This document shows, piece after piece, positions 8,654 through 17,057 of a stretch of 64,000 bases of DNA. The stretch is from Candidatus Eiseniibacteriota bacterium. Lineage in GTDB: Bacteria > Eisenbacteria > RBG-16-71-46 > CAIMUX01. The translations under genes and the position numbers were made by a program. The stretch lies in assembly GCA_020633975.1 (NCBI GenBank), contig JACKCR010000002.1, positions 1,612,001 through 1,676,000 on the forward strand, read 5' to 3'. Numbering within the stretch: position 1 is the first letter of the stretch; each line of letters opens with the position of its first letter. The notes beneath the pieces were generated by a model that saw only the letters and a program-made list of their open reading frames with translations, made no database searches and was not told where the DNA came from.

Positions 8654-10720
8654 ATGCCGCGTCCATACCTCGTCACCTTCGCACTCTCGCTCGCGATGGT
8701 CGGAATGCTCCCGACCTACGCCCACTCCGGGCCGAACGCCGGCGGAACCCTCGTCCTCCACGCACCGGTCCCCTCGATCTACACGACCGACGGCGGCTAC
8801 TGCGGATCGTCCGGCCTCACAGACTGCACGGGCGCGACTACGAGATTCGACTCGCAGGACCCGATCGTCGTCTTCGTACTCGCATCGTTCTTCCAAGACG
8901 CGGCCCCCCGGCTCGCCGGAGTCACCTTCGGCCTCGAGTACTCGGATTGCGTCGCGGTGATCGGCGGGGAGAGCTGCGCCGACTTCGAACTCGCGAACCC
9001 CGACTGGCCCGCTCCGGGATCGGGCACGGCGGTGACGTGGACTACTGCGCAGACGGATCATCTGATCGAGGTGTATGCGTTCGAGCTGTACGCAACGAGC
9101 AGCGACGGATGTACGTTCGGCCTCGCCCCACATCCGGACCAAGGCGGTCTCTTCGCCGACGACGCCGTGCCCTCGAACCTCGACCCGATCCAAGACTTCG
9201 GCACCTTCGGCTTCTACACCGAGGGCCGTCTCCCCTGCGCATTCCCGATTGCCGCGTGTTGTTTCGACGACGGCCACTGCGAGGTTCTGAACGAGATGGA
9301 GTGCCGCTCGGCGGGTGGCTCGTGGGAAACCGGCGAAGCGTCCTGCACGCCGAATCCGTGTCCCCAACCGCCCACTGGCGCGTGTTGCACGCCAGTGGGT
9401 GGATGTGAGGTCCGGACCGAAGCCGAGTGTGACGCGACGGGACATACCTACCTGGGCGACGGCACGGACTGCTCACCGAACCCGTGCCCCCAGCCGCCGG
9501 AGGGGGCGTGCTGCTTCCAGGACGGGGACTGCTTCCTCTTCGACATCTGGGAGTGCGCGGACCGCGGAGGCGACTACCTGGGCGACGACGCCGTGTGCGA
9601 CCCCAATCCGTGCCCGCAACCGCACGCCGGAGCCTGCTGTCTCCCCAACGGCGACTGCCTGGTTCGCGTCGAATCGTACTGCCAGAACCACGGCGGGGAG
9701 TACCAGGGGGACGACACCTCGTGCGACCCCAATCCGTGCCCGCAACCGGTCGGCGCATGCTGCTTCGAGGACATGACCTGCCTCGTCCTCGAGATCGGTC
9801 CCTGCGAACTCGACGACGGGCGCTTCTTGGGAGACGGAATCGCGTGTGATCCGAACCCGTGTGAGGGCCCGGCGGGTGCCTGTTGCTTCGCGGACGGGAC
9901 GTGCGAGGTCCTCTTCGAAGGCGAGTGCGCCCTCCGAGGCGGCTGGCACCTCGGCCCGGACGAACTTTGTGTCCCCAATCCGTGCCCGGAGGAAGTGGAG
10001 TGCGGCTTCGTCGCTTCGAGAGACGAGTGGGCCCACCGCAAGCGGCAGGTGCTGGAGACGCAACGGGAGGAGCGAGGACAACGCCCCGCCCAATCCGTGA
10101 CGGACGCCGCCGGAGGAACGTCGCAAAGCCCTGTGACCGGTGGCTGCGGCGCTCTCTTCCACAACGCGGACGGAACGTACGAAGCCGGATACGGATGGGC
10201 CTACGGCGGAGTCGTCCCGCCTAACTTCGGTGCGTTCGCCGAGGTCTACGAGGTGGCGAACCAACGGGTCTGTGCCGTGCACTTCGACTTCACCCAGGTC
10301 GGCAACGACACGGGCCAGACTCTCGACGTGTACGTGTGGGAAGACGCGCTGGGCCAGCCGGCGGCGATTCTTGGAATCGTGGTTGGTGTGGATCCGGGCC
10401 CGATCGAGTTCTGGCCGCGCACGAGTCACCACATCGTTCCCGTGACATCGGACTGCTCGTCGAACGGAGCCTGGGTGGGCTACTGGGGCAACTGGCCGGG
10501 AGACACGGCCGGCTGGTACGTGGCGGCCGATCTCGACGGATTCGGCGGCTGCCCAGCCACGCTCATCGCACCCGGCATCGGGTACCCGACGGGATGGAAC
10601 AACGTCTCGATCATCTGGGGCCCGACCAGGGCCCTCGGAATCAGCGCCGAGTTCGTCGACTGCGGCACCGTTCCCGTGGTGGAGTCCAGTTGGGGAAAGG
10701 TGAAGTCGCTGTTCCGGTAG
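8654..10720 (+). CDS. Secreted Cys-repeat protein A with WG-x-[IV]-K C-terminal tag
   Basis: Protein of 688 residues. A Sec signal peptide (residues 1-24, ending YAHSG) is followed by a ~170-residue N-terminal domain (GGTLVLHAPVPSIYTTDGGYCG...GVTFGLEY) that resembles cohesin-like anchoring domains, shared with the next two genes. Six Cys repeats follow (about 9251-9990), each of the form GACC-x4-C-x8-C-x(10-13)-C-x-PNPC, with PQP linkers. The C-terminal domain (NADGTYEAGYGWAYGG...GYWGNWPGDTAGWYVAADLDGFGGCP) is probably a beta-sandwich, shared with the paralogues. The chain ends ESSWGKVKSLFR. Cell-surface or extracellular location is inferred. The ATG follows an AAGGGAAGG ribosome site. Function unknown; an extracellular structural or binding role is likely. 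Confidence 0.8.
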   Translation: MPRPYLVTFALSLAMVGMLPTYAHSGPNAGGTLVLHAPVPSIYTTDGGYCGSSGLTDCTGATTRFDSQDPIVVFVLASFFQDAAPRLAGVTFGLEYSDCVAVIGGESCADFELANPDWPAPGSGTAVTWTTAQTDHLIEVYAFELYATSSDGCTFGLAPHPDQGGLFADDAVPSNLDPIQDFGTFGFYTEGRLPCAFPIAACCFDDGHCEVLNEMECRSAGGSWETGEASCTPNPCPQPPTGACCTPVGGCEVRTEAECDATGHTYLGDGTDCSPNPCPQPPEGACCFQDGDCFLFDIWECADRGGDYLGDDAVCDPNPCPQPHAGACCLPNGDCLVRVESYCQNHGGEYQGDDTSCDPNPCPQPVGACCFEDMTCLVLEIGPCELDDGRFLGDGIACDPNPCEGPAGACCFADGTCEVLFEGECALRGGWHLGPDELCVPNPCPEEVECGFVASRDEWAHRKRQVLETQREERGQRPAQSVTDAAGGTSQSPVTGGCGALFHNADGTYEAGYGWAYGGVVPPNFGAFAEVYEVANQRVCAVHFDFTQVGNDTGQTLDVYVWEDALGQPAAILGIVVGVDPGPIEFWPRTSHHIVPVTSDCSSNGAWVGYWGNWPGDTAGWYVAADLDGFGGCPATLIAPGIGYPTGWNNVSIIWGPTRALGISAEFVDCGTVPVVESSWGKVKSLFR
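9251..9990 (+). repeat. Six tandem Cys-repeat units in protein A
   Basis: Six units of roughly 120-126 bp, each encoding a GACC...C...C...PNPC module followed by a Pro-rich linker. The repeats are diverged at DNA level, so this is an old array rather than a recent slippage product. Confidence 0.88.
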
Positions 10721-11124
10721 AGCGGAGCCGGTCGGACGACGCAACGAGTCCAGACCCGTGTTCCGCCTCCAAAGTGGGAATCCTCCCCACGCATCGCCAA
10801 CCTGAAGTGGCGAGAGCGCGCGGCATCGACGCAGTGCACATCTTGGAGTGGCCAGAACGGTCTGTATCGCGTCAGATCAATCGACGGAAAGTGCCAGATG
10901 GGGGATGCATCGGTGGGGAGCCTGCCCTATCCCCCGCATGAGGCCGTCTCGCGCCGATGCAGCGCGTTCTGGCGCCTTCGGGATAGCATCCACGCCGACC
11001 GAATGCTACTCTCCTCCTGTGTAAGACATAGCACCGGGGGCATGGATGACTTGGACACCCGACCCCGCCTTCGCCTCCATCTCTCGAACCGATCCATCTC
11101 CAGTGGTTCATGACAGAGTCCACG

Positions 11125-11145
11125 CCTTGGCACGTCTCGCCAAGG
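11125..11145 (+). other. Hairpin in the leader of Cys-repeat protein B
   Basis: Perfect inverted repeat ccttggc/gccaagg with a 7-nt loop, about 126 bp before the ATG of protein B. It could be an attenuator or an mRNA-stability element; nothing decides between these. Confidence 0.35.
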
Positions 11146-11152
11146 TGCCGCT

Positions 11153-11236
11153 CCGGCGTGCGCGCTCCTTCGTGCGTCCCGCCCGAGCTCCGTTCCGGCG
11201 TGCGCCCTCGTTCGTGCGACGCACCGGAGCCCGTGG
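11153..11236 (+). repeat. Two-copy 42-bp direct repeat
   Basis: The copies at 11153-11194 and 11195-11236 share ccggcgtgcg and ttcgtgcg cores with scattered differences. They lie in the leader of Cys-repeat protein B. Confidence 0.5.
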
Positions 11237-11271
11237 CCGAGGTTCGCCTCCTACTGGAACGTGAGGTTCGC

Positions 11272-13464
11272 ATGATGCACTCCCCTTCCTGGGTTCGTTC
11301 GATGACGACACTCGCAACCTTCGCAGCTTGTCTTCTCATCGTCAGCGCATCCCGGGCCGAGATCAGCCCGAACTCGGCGGGCTCCCTCATCCTCCATGCG
11401 ACGACTCCGGTGGAGATGACGGACGCAGGGGCACTCTGCGGCGACGCCCTTCTCGAGGACTGCGCCGATGCGGTTATCCGCTCGGACCGGAGCGCACCGA
11501 TCGATCTGCACGTACTCGTCGCGTTCCCGGAAGGCGCGTCGCCACGCCTCACCGGAGTGACGTTCGCCGTGGAGTACGAGGACGACGTCGTCATCCGCGA
11601 GTTCCAATGCTGCGGCGACTTCCAGCTCGCGGATACCGACTGGCCCTGGTCCGGGACGGGAACCACGGTCGCGTGGAGCGCCCCGCAGGAAACGCAGTTC
11701 ATCGAGGTCTACACGTTCCGCGTCGTACCGGCCGCGGGAGCCGAGAGTGAGTTCCGCATCACCCCACATCCGCTCCGGCCCACCGCATTCACCGATGACG
11801 CAGTCCCACCCAGGCGGGTTCCGCCGCAAGGACTCGGCAGCTTCGGTTTCGGGGTGGATGGCAGCCTTCCCTGCCCGCTCCCGGACGGAGCCTGCCGAAA
11901 CGTGGATGGATCGTGCGAGATCACTCTGGAGTCCGAGTGCGTGGGCGAAGGCGACGTGTGGGAGGGGCCTTTCGTTCCATGCGTCGCGGTAGACGGGATC
12001 GGTGCGTGTTGCGACTTCGACTGGAATTGCACGATCCAGACGTACTTCGACTGTACGCGACGCAGCTACGAGTTCCAGGGTGACGACACCCTGTGTTCGC
12101 CCAACCCCTGTCCGCCACCGGTGGGAGCGTGTTGCGGCTATGACTGGACATGCGAGATCAAGACGAGGACGGACTGCATGTGGTGGGGCCAGTACTACGA
12201 CGGCGACGACACGGTCTGCACTCCGGAGTTCTGCGTCCGACCGCCGATGGGAGCCTGCTGCTTCGACACCGGAAGCTGCGTCGTCTTGACGAGTGACCGC
12301 TGCGCCGTCCGCAGTGGAATCTACCTCGGGACAGACGTCCCTTGTGATCCGAACCCGTGTCCGAGTGGCCCGTGCTGCTTCCGGGACGGACGCTGCGTGA
12401 TGCGGACGGAGGAGTCGTGCATCTCGCTCGGCGGTGACTACCACCCGGACCAAGACGACTGCGACCCGGATCCGTGTGCCGGATCCCCCGGCGCCTGCTG
12501 TTTCGAAGGGGACGTCTGCACCATCGTCTCGATGGCCGACTGCGTCGAATCCGACGGCCTCTTCCTCGGTCCCTGGATCTCGTGCGATCCCGGCAGCTGC
12601 TCCGGCGGCCCCGGAGCGTGCTGCGTCGCGAGCGGCGATTGCCGATTCGAGAGCGCCGCGGACTGTGCGAAGTTGGGTGGCATCTACATCCTGCCCGGCG
12701 AACCGTGCAAACCGGACCCCTGCACGTACCAAGCGGACTGCGGATCGACCGAATCTCTCGAAGGATGGACGGACAAGGTTCGGCAGGTCCGCCAGGCCCA
12801 AAGAGGCAGGGAGGGCGACGCACCGGAGATGCGTCTGCCAGACCAAGTCAACGGATCGTCCCCTCCCTTTCCGCGAGGGAACTGCGGAACCGTCTACTTC
12901 AACGCAGACTTCACCTTCGAAACCGCGTACGCCTGGGGCTATGGCGGAGTGCAGGCTCCTGCCTACGGCACCTTCGCCGAAAGCTATGACGCCATCGGAG
13001 TCCTCGTTTGCGGCATCATCCTCGAACTCACGCAGCCGGGTGGCGTTGCTGGCAGAACCATCGACCTCTACGTCTGGGAGGACGACCAAGGCGAACCCGG
13101 AACTGTCCTCGGGATCGCCACCGGAGTCGACCCTGGCCCGGTCGCAACCTGGCCCTCCGTGAGCACGCACGAGTTGAGCATCAGCTCCAACTGCACCGAC
13201 TCCGGCCGGTTCCACGTCGGCTACTGGGGAGACTGGCCCGGCGAGTCCGCGGCCTACTACATCGCAGCAGATCTGGACGGGTTCGGCGGCTGTCCCATGA
13301 CGCTCATCCCTCCCGGAATCGACTACCCGTCGGGCTGGGACCGGGTCTCCCTCATCTGGGGATCGACGCGCGCCCTGGGGATCGGAGCCGAGGTAGGCGA
13401 ATGCGGGACCGTGGATCCCGTGCACGAGAAGAGCTGGGGCCAGATCAAGGCGCTCTTCCGCTAG
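11272..13464 (+). CDS. Secreted Cys-repeat protein B with WGQIK C-terminal tag
   Basis: Protein of 730 residues with the same plan as protein A: a signal peptide (MMHSPSWVRSMTTLATFAACLLIVSASRA, residues 1-25 or so), a cohesin-like domain starting EISPNSAGSLILHATT, seven Cys repeats (the first reduced to GACR), a C-terminal beta-rich domain (NADFTFETAYAWGYGGVQAPAYG...GYWGDWPGESAAYYIAADLDGFGGCP), and the ending HEKSWGQIKALFR. The ATG at 11272 was chosen because it starts the signal peptide; the frame remains open 54 codons upstream without sensible sequence. It is separated by only 8 bp from its near-duplicate, protein C, so the two are co-transcribed. Function unknown; secreted or surface-attached. 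Confidence 0.8.
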   Translation: MMHSPSWVRSMTTLATFAACLLIVSASRAEISPNSAGSLILHATTPVEMTDAGALCGDALLEDCADAVIRSDRSAPIDLHVLVAFPEGASPRLTGVTFAVEYEDDVVIREFQCCGDFQLADTDWPWSGTGTTVAWSAPQETQFIEVYTFRVVPAAGAESEFRITPHPLRPTAFTDDAVPPRRVPPQGLGSFGFGVDGSLPCPLPDGACRNVDGSCEITLESECVGEGDVWEGPFVPCVAVDGIGACCDFDWNCTIQTYFDCTRRSYEFQGDDTLCSPNPCPPPVGACCGYDWTCEIKTRTDCMWWGQYYDGDDTVCTPEFCVRPPMGACCFDTGSCVVLTSDRCAVRSGIYLGTDVPCDPNPCPSGPCCFRDGRCVMRTEESCISLGGDYHPDQDDCDPDPCAGSPGACCFEGDVCTIVSMADCVESDGLFLGPWISCDPGSCSGGPGACCVASGDCRFESAADCAKLGGIYILPGEPCKPDPCTYQADCGSTESLEGWTDKVRQVRQAQRGREGDAPEMRLPDQVNGSSPPFPRGNCGTVYFNADFTFETAYAWGYGGVQAPAYGTFAESYDAIGVLVCGIILELTQPGGVAGRTIDLYVWEDDQGEPGTVLGIATGVDPGPVATWPSVSTHELSISSNCTDSGRFHVGYWGDWPGESAAYYIAADLDGFGGCPMTLIPPGIDYPSGWDRVSLIWGSTRALGIGAEVGECGTVDPVHEKSWGQIKALFR
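11885..12740 (+). repeat. Seven tandem Cys-repeat units in protein B
   Basis: Seven ~120-bp units encoding the GACC...C...C...PNPC module; unit 1 has lost one Cys of the CC pair (GACR) and unit 5 begins GPCC. Unit order and linkers match protein C one for one. Confidence 0.85.
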
Positions 13465-13472
13465 AGGTTCGA

Positions 13473-15659
13473 ATGGCACACTTCCCTTCCTACGTTCGTT
13501 CGGCGACGGCACTCGGCTTGGGGGCGATCGCTCTCCTCGCGGTCACTACCTCTCGCGCCGAGATCAGCCCCAACTCGGCGGGCACCCTGATCCTCCACGG
13601 CACCACCCAGGTCGCCCTGACGGACGGAGGAGTGATCTGCGGCGAACTCGCTCTCGACGATTGCCGCGATGCGATCGTCCGCTCGGAGTGGAGCACGCCG
13701 ACCGACCTGCACGTGCTCGTTGCGTTCCCAACCGGCGCCTCGCCGCGCCTCACCGGAGTGACCTTCGCCATAGAGTACGAGGACGACGTCGCCATCGACG
13801 AGGCGGGGTGTTGCGGCGATTTCGAGCTCGCCGAGGCCGGCTGGCCGTCGTCAGGGACGGGAACCGCGGTGACGTGGACCCACCTACAGCAATCCCAGCT
13901 AACCGAGGTCTACACGTTCCGCGTCCTGCCGGCCGTGGGAGCCGATAGTGAGTTCCGCATCGCCGAGCATCCGCTCCACGGCACTACGCTCGCCGACGAT
14001 GTGATCCCTTCGAGACTCGTCCCGCCCCGGGGGCTCGGCAGCTTTGGATTCGGGATGGACGGCAGTCTCCCCTGTCCGCTCCCGGACGGAGCCTGTCGAA
14101 ACGCGGACGGATCGTGTGAGATCACACTGGAGTCCGAATGCACGGGTCTAGGCGACGTCTGGGAGGGACCGTTCGAGCCGTGCGTCGCGGAGGACGTGGA
14201 CGGAGCGTGCTGCGACGGTGGCTGGGGGTGTGCAATGCGCACGTACCTCGACTGCACCCGCAGAGGCCACGAGTTCCAGGGCGAAGGTTCCCTCTGCTCA
14301 CCCAACCTCTGTCGTCCGCCGGTGGGCGCGTGCTGCGGCTACGACTGGACATGTGCGATCAAGTCGAGATCGGACTGCTCCTTGTGGGGACAGTGGTACG
14401 AGGGTGACAACACGGTCTGCAGTCCCGAAGTGTGCGTTCCACCCCCAATGGGAGCCTGCTGCTCCGACACCGGAAGCTGCCTCGTCTTGACGAGTGACCG
14501 CTGCGCCGCCCGCGGCGGGAACTACCTGGGCACGGATGTCCCCTGCGACCCGAACCCGTGCCCGAGCGGTCCGTGCTGCTTCCGCGACGGACGCTGCGTG
14601 ATGCGGACGGAAGAGTCGTGCATCTCGCTCGGCGGCGACTACCAAGCCGACGAAGACGTCTGCGACCCGGACCCGTGCGCCGAGTCCACTGGTGCCTGCT
14701 GCTTCGATGACGACGTCTGCACCGTCGTCTCGATGGCCGACTGCGACGCATCCGACGGCCTCTTTCTCGGTCCCTGGGTGTCGTGCGATCCGGGCAGCTG
14801 CGCAAGCGGCCCCGGAGCTTGCTGTGTCGCGAACGGCGATTGCCGATTCGAGAGCGCCGCGGACTGCGCGGAGCAGGGTGGCGTCTACATCCTGTCCGGC
14901 GAGCCCTGCAAGCCGGACCCGTGCGCATACCGGACGGACTGCGGTTGGACCGAATCACTCGATGGATGGACGGACAAGATCCGGCAGATCCGGGCGGCCC
15001 AGAGAGAACGCATCGCCACCGCGCCCGCAATGCGACTGCCCGACCTAGTCAGTGGAACGGTCCCCCCCGATCCCGAGGCCAGCTGCGGAACCTTGTTCTT
15101 CAACGCGGATTTCACCTTCGAGACCGCGTACGCGTGGGGCTATGGCGGAGTGCAGGCTCCTACGTTCGGCGCCTTTGCAGAGAGCTACGAAGCGCCCGAC
15201 GGTATCGCATGCAGCGTCGTTCTGGAACTCACCCAGGACGGTGGCGCCAGTGGACGGACGTTGGACCTCTACGTGTGGGAGGATGTGCAGGGCGTGCCTG
15301 GAGCCGTGCTCGCGGCCCTCCCCGGAGCAGATCCCGGCGTCGTGGAGTCCTGGCCCTCCGTCAGCACACACGTGTTCACGATGAACTGCCCGTGTTCGGA
15401 CGCATTCCGGCTCCACGTCGGGTACTGGGGCGACTGGCCGGGAGAGCCGGCGCCTTACTTCGTCGCGGCGGACCTCGACGGGTTCGGGGGCTGTCCCAAG
15501 ACCCTCATCGCGCCCGGTATCGGGTATCCGACCGGTTGGAATCAGGTCTCCGTCATCTGGGGACCCACCCGTGCCCTCGGAATCGGGATGGAGTACTCGC
15601 ATTGCTGGGACCCCGTGCACGAGAAGAGCTGGGGACAGATCAAAGCTCTCTTCCGCTAG
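13473..15659 (+). CDS. Secreted Cys-repeat protein C with WGQIK C-terminal tag (tandem duplicate of B)
   Basis: Protein of 728 residues, collinear with protein B over its whole length: signal peptide (MAHFPSYVRSATALGLGAIALLAVTTSRA), EISPNSAGTLILHGTT domain, seven Cys repeats in the same order (including GACR first and GPCC fifth), C-terminal beta-rich domain, and the same last twelve residues, EKSWGQIKALFR preceded by VH. Whole segments such as the CVMRTEESCISLGGDY region are identical between B and C, so the pair arose by recent tandem duplication. The start ATG lies 8 bp after the stop of B. Function unknown; likely extracellular, with disulfide-stabilised repeats (inference from the even Cys pattern). 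Confidence 0.8.
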   Translation: MAHFPSYVRSATALGLGAIALLAVTTSRAEISPNSAGTLILHGTTQVALTDGGVICGELALDDCRDAIVRSEWSTPTDLHVLVAFPTGASPRLTGVTFAIEYEDDVAIDEAGCCGDFELAEAGWPSSGTGTAVTWTHLQQSQLTEVYTFRVLPAVGADSEFRIAEHPLHGTTLADDVIPSRLVPPRGLGSFGFGMDGSLPCPLPDGACRNADGSCEITLESECTGLGDVWEGPFEPCVAEDVDGACCDGGWGCAMRTYLDCTRRGHEFQGEGSLCSPNLCRPPVGACCGYDWTCAIKSRSDCSLWGQWYEGDNTVCSPEVCVPPPMGACCSDTGSCLVLTSDRCAARGGNYLGTDVPCDPNPCPSGPCCFRDGRCVMRTEESCISLGGDYQADEDVCDPDPCAESTGACCFDDDVCTVVSMADCDASDGLFLGPWVSCDPGSCASGPGACCVANGDCRFESAADCAEQGGVYILSGEPCKPDPCAYRTDCGWTESLDGWTDKIRQIRAAQRERIATAPAMRLPDLVSGTVPPDPEASCGTLFFNADFTFETAYAWGYGGVQAPTFGAFAESYEAPDGIACSVVLELTQDGGASGRTLDLYVWEDVQGVPGAVLAALPGADPGVVESWPSVSTHVFTMNCPCSDAFRLHVGYWGDWPGEPAPYFVAADLDGFGGCPKTLIAPGIGYPTGWNQVSVIWGPTRALGIGMEYSHCWDPVHEKSWGQIKALFR
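14086..14940 (+). repeat. Seven tandem Cys-repeat units in protein C
   Basis: Same seven-unit organisation as in protein B, with long stretches of near-identical DNA between the two arrays, consistent with duplication of the entire gene rather than independent expansion. Confidence 0.85.
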
Positions 15660-15663
15660 CAGG

Positions 15664-15722
15664 CTGATGAAGAACCCCTCGTCGGCCGCGCAGCGAACGA
15701 GGAGGGAGGAGTTCTTCAGCAG
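15664..15722. repeat. Imperfect palindrome, possible MITE or IS-end remnant
   Basis: The ends ctgatgaagaac and gttcttcagcag are inverted repeats with one mismatch, and the arms continue with ctcgt/acgag pairing, giving a 59-bp foldback directly after the tandem Cys-repeat genes. The shape resembles a small inverted-repeat element, but there is no transposase, so this is tentative. Confidence 0.35.
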
Positions 15723-15741
15723 ATCTGCACGCAATACAAGC

Positions 15742-15792
15742 CTAGAAGGGTGCGGAAGGAAGCCCGCAGGGACTTCTTCCGCACCCTTCTAG
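15742..15792 (+). terminator. Strong 17-bp perfect hairpin after the Cys-repeat genes
   Basis: Perfect 17-bp inverted repeat ctagaagggtgcggaag/cttccgcacccttctag around a 17-nt loop that can pair further (aag/ctt). It lies about 83 bp past protein C and before the M42 peptidase. There is no T-run on the plus strand, but the stem is the longest in the window and probably ends transcription of the Cys-repeat genes. Confidence 0.6.
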
Positions 15793-15906
15793 CGCGCGCC
15801 GGATGAGGCGTCGCCCATTCGGCGCCTCTTGTGGCAGTATCTCTCCTTTCCTGGGACCGCCCCGAACGGTCTCGGCCCGGTCCCGGATGAACGGAGGAGA
15901 GTTCTC

Positions 15907-17052
15907 GTGAACATCGATCTACTCAGAAGGCTTTGTGAGACTCCTGGAATCCCCGGACGCGAAGAGCGCGTCCGCGAGTTGATCCTGGAGGAGACCGAGG
16001 GTCTGTTCGACGAACGGTACGTCGACTCTCTCGGCAACCTGATCTGTCGGCGCGATCCGCGCGTCAAGGCGACGCGGGCGAAGGCTACGAAGAAGAAGAC
16101 GGCCCGTTCGCGCTCGGCCGCGGCCAGCGCGAGTGCGGCGTCGGTCGGCGCGGGTTCCTCCGCCGACGGGCGCCCGACCCGCGTGATGATGGCGTCCCAC
16201 ATGGACGAGATCGGCTTCTATGTCTCGTCGATCGACGACAACGGATTCCTCGTCCTCAACCCCGCGGGCGGATTCGATACGCGGAACCTCTTCTCGCGCC
16301 GGGTCCTCGTCTGCACGGAGAAGAAGGACTACGTCGCGGTGATGAATCCGGGCGGACGGCCCGTCCACATCGCGTCTCCGGAGGACCGGAAGAAGGTGCC
16401 GACGGTGAAGGAGTTCCGTGTCGACATGGGCATGTCGGCCAAGGACGTGTCGAAGGTCGTCCAGATCGGGGACATGGTCGTGATGCACGAGCCGTTCCTC
16501 GAGATCGGGCAGAAGGTCGTCTCGAAGGCACTCGACAACCGGTTCGCCTGCTGGCTCGGGATCGAGTCGGTGCGCGCGCTCGACAAGGCGAAGACGGCAC
16601 ATGCCGCGGAGATCGTCGTCGCGTTCACGGTGCAGGAAGAGGTCGGCCTGCGTGGAGCCAAGGTGGCGGCGAACGCCGTCCAGCCGGACATCGGTATCGG
16701 TCTCGACGTCACCCTCGCCTGCGACACGCCGGACGTTCCGGAGAGCGAAGCCGTGACGATCCAGGGGAAGGGCGTTGGGCTCCACGTGATGGACAGCTCG
16801 TTCATCTCGGACCACACGCTCGTCAAGGACATGGAAGCCGTGGCCAAGGCGAGGAAGATCCCGTACCAGCGGACGATCCTCCCGGCCGGTGGACAGGACG
16901 GCGCCGCACTCCAGCAGGCAATGGCGGGCGCTCGGGCCGCGGGCCTCGTCGTGGGCACGCGCTACATCCACACGGTGACGGAGATGATCGACAAGCGGGA
17001 CTTGGCCGCGAGCCTCGATCTCCTCTGCGCGTTCCTTCCGACCGTGAAGTAA
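15907..17052 (+). CDS. M42-family metallo-aminopeptidase (glutamyl aminopeptidase/TET type)
   Basis: Protein of 381 residues. M42 enzymes are cytoplasmic, di-zinc or cobalt aminopeptidases that form tetrahedral dodecamers and trim short peptides. The metal and catalytic motifs are all visible: SHMDEIGF near 97, DNRFACW, VQEEVGLRGA (catalytic Glu pair), GLDVTLACDTPD, DSSFISDHTLV, and the PAGGQDGAALQQ and GTRYIHTVTEMIDKRD segments. A Lys/Ala/Ser-rich insertion of about 40 residues (51-91) separates LGNLICRRD from the first His motif and is not usual for the family. The GTG start at 15907 is preceded by GGAGGAGAG at proper spacing; an upstream GTG at 15829 in the same frame lacks a comparable site. 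Confidence 0.88.
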   Translation: MNIDLLRRLCETPGIPGREERVRELILEETEGLFDERYVDSLGNLICRRDPRVKATRAKATKKKTARSRSAAASASAASVGAGSSADGRPTRVMMASHMDEIGFYVSSIDDNGFLVLNPAGGFDTRNLFSRRVLVCTEKKDYVAVMNPGGRPVHIASPEDRKKVPTVKEFRVDMGMSAKDVSKVVQIGDMVVMHEPFLEIGQKVVSKALDNRFACWLGIESVRALDKAKTAHAAEIVVAFTVQEEVGLRGAKVAANAVQPDIGIGLDVTLACDTPDVPESEAVTIQGKGVGLHVMDSSFISDHTLVKDMEAVAKARKIPYQRTILPAGGQDGAALQQAMAGARAAGLVVGTRYIHTVTEMIDKRDLAASLDLLCAFLPTVK

Positions 17053-17057
17053 GCCGA

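Larger units (their letters stand above)
10721..11271 (+). other. Intergenic region between Cys-repeat proteins A and B
   Basis: 551 bp without a convincing gene. It contains a 7-bp hairpin ccttggc/gccaagg (11125-11145) and, just after it, two copies of a ~42-bp direct repeat beginning ccggcgtgcg (11153 and 11195). The downstream frame is open through this repeat from 11110, but the encoded Arg/Cys/Pro-rich stretch is not a credible leader and the signal peptide starts at 11272. This is probably an untranslated leader. No clear promoter was found. Confidence 0.5.

Noticed and set aside
11110-11271. N-terminal extension of Cys-repeat protein B
   Set aside because: The frame is open, but the residues are Arg/Pro/Cys-rich and precede a good signal peptide; the DNA contains a hairpin and direct repeat, more like a leader.
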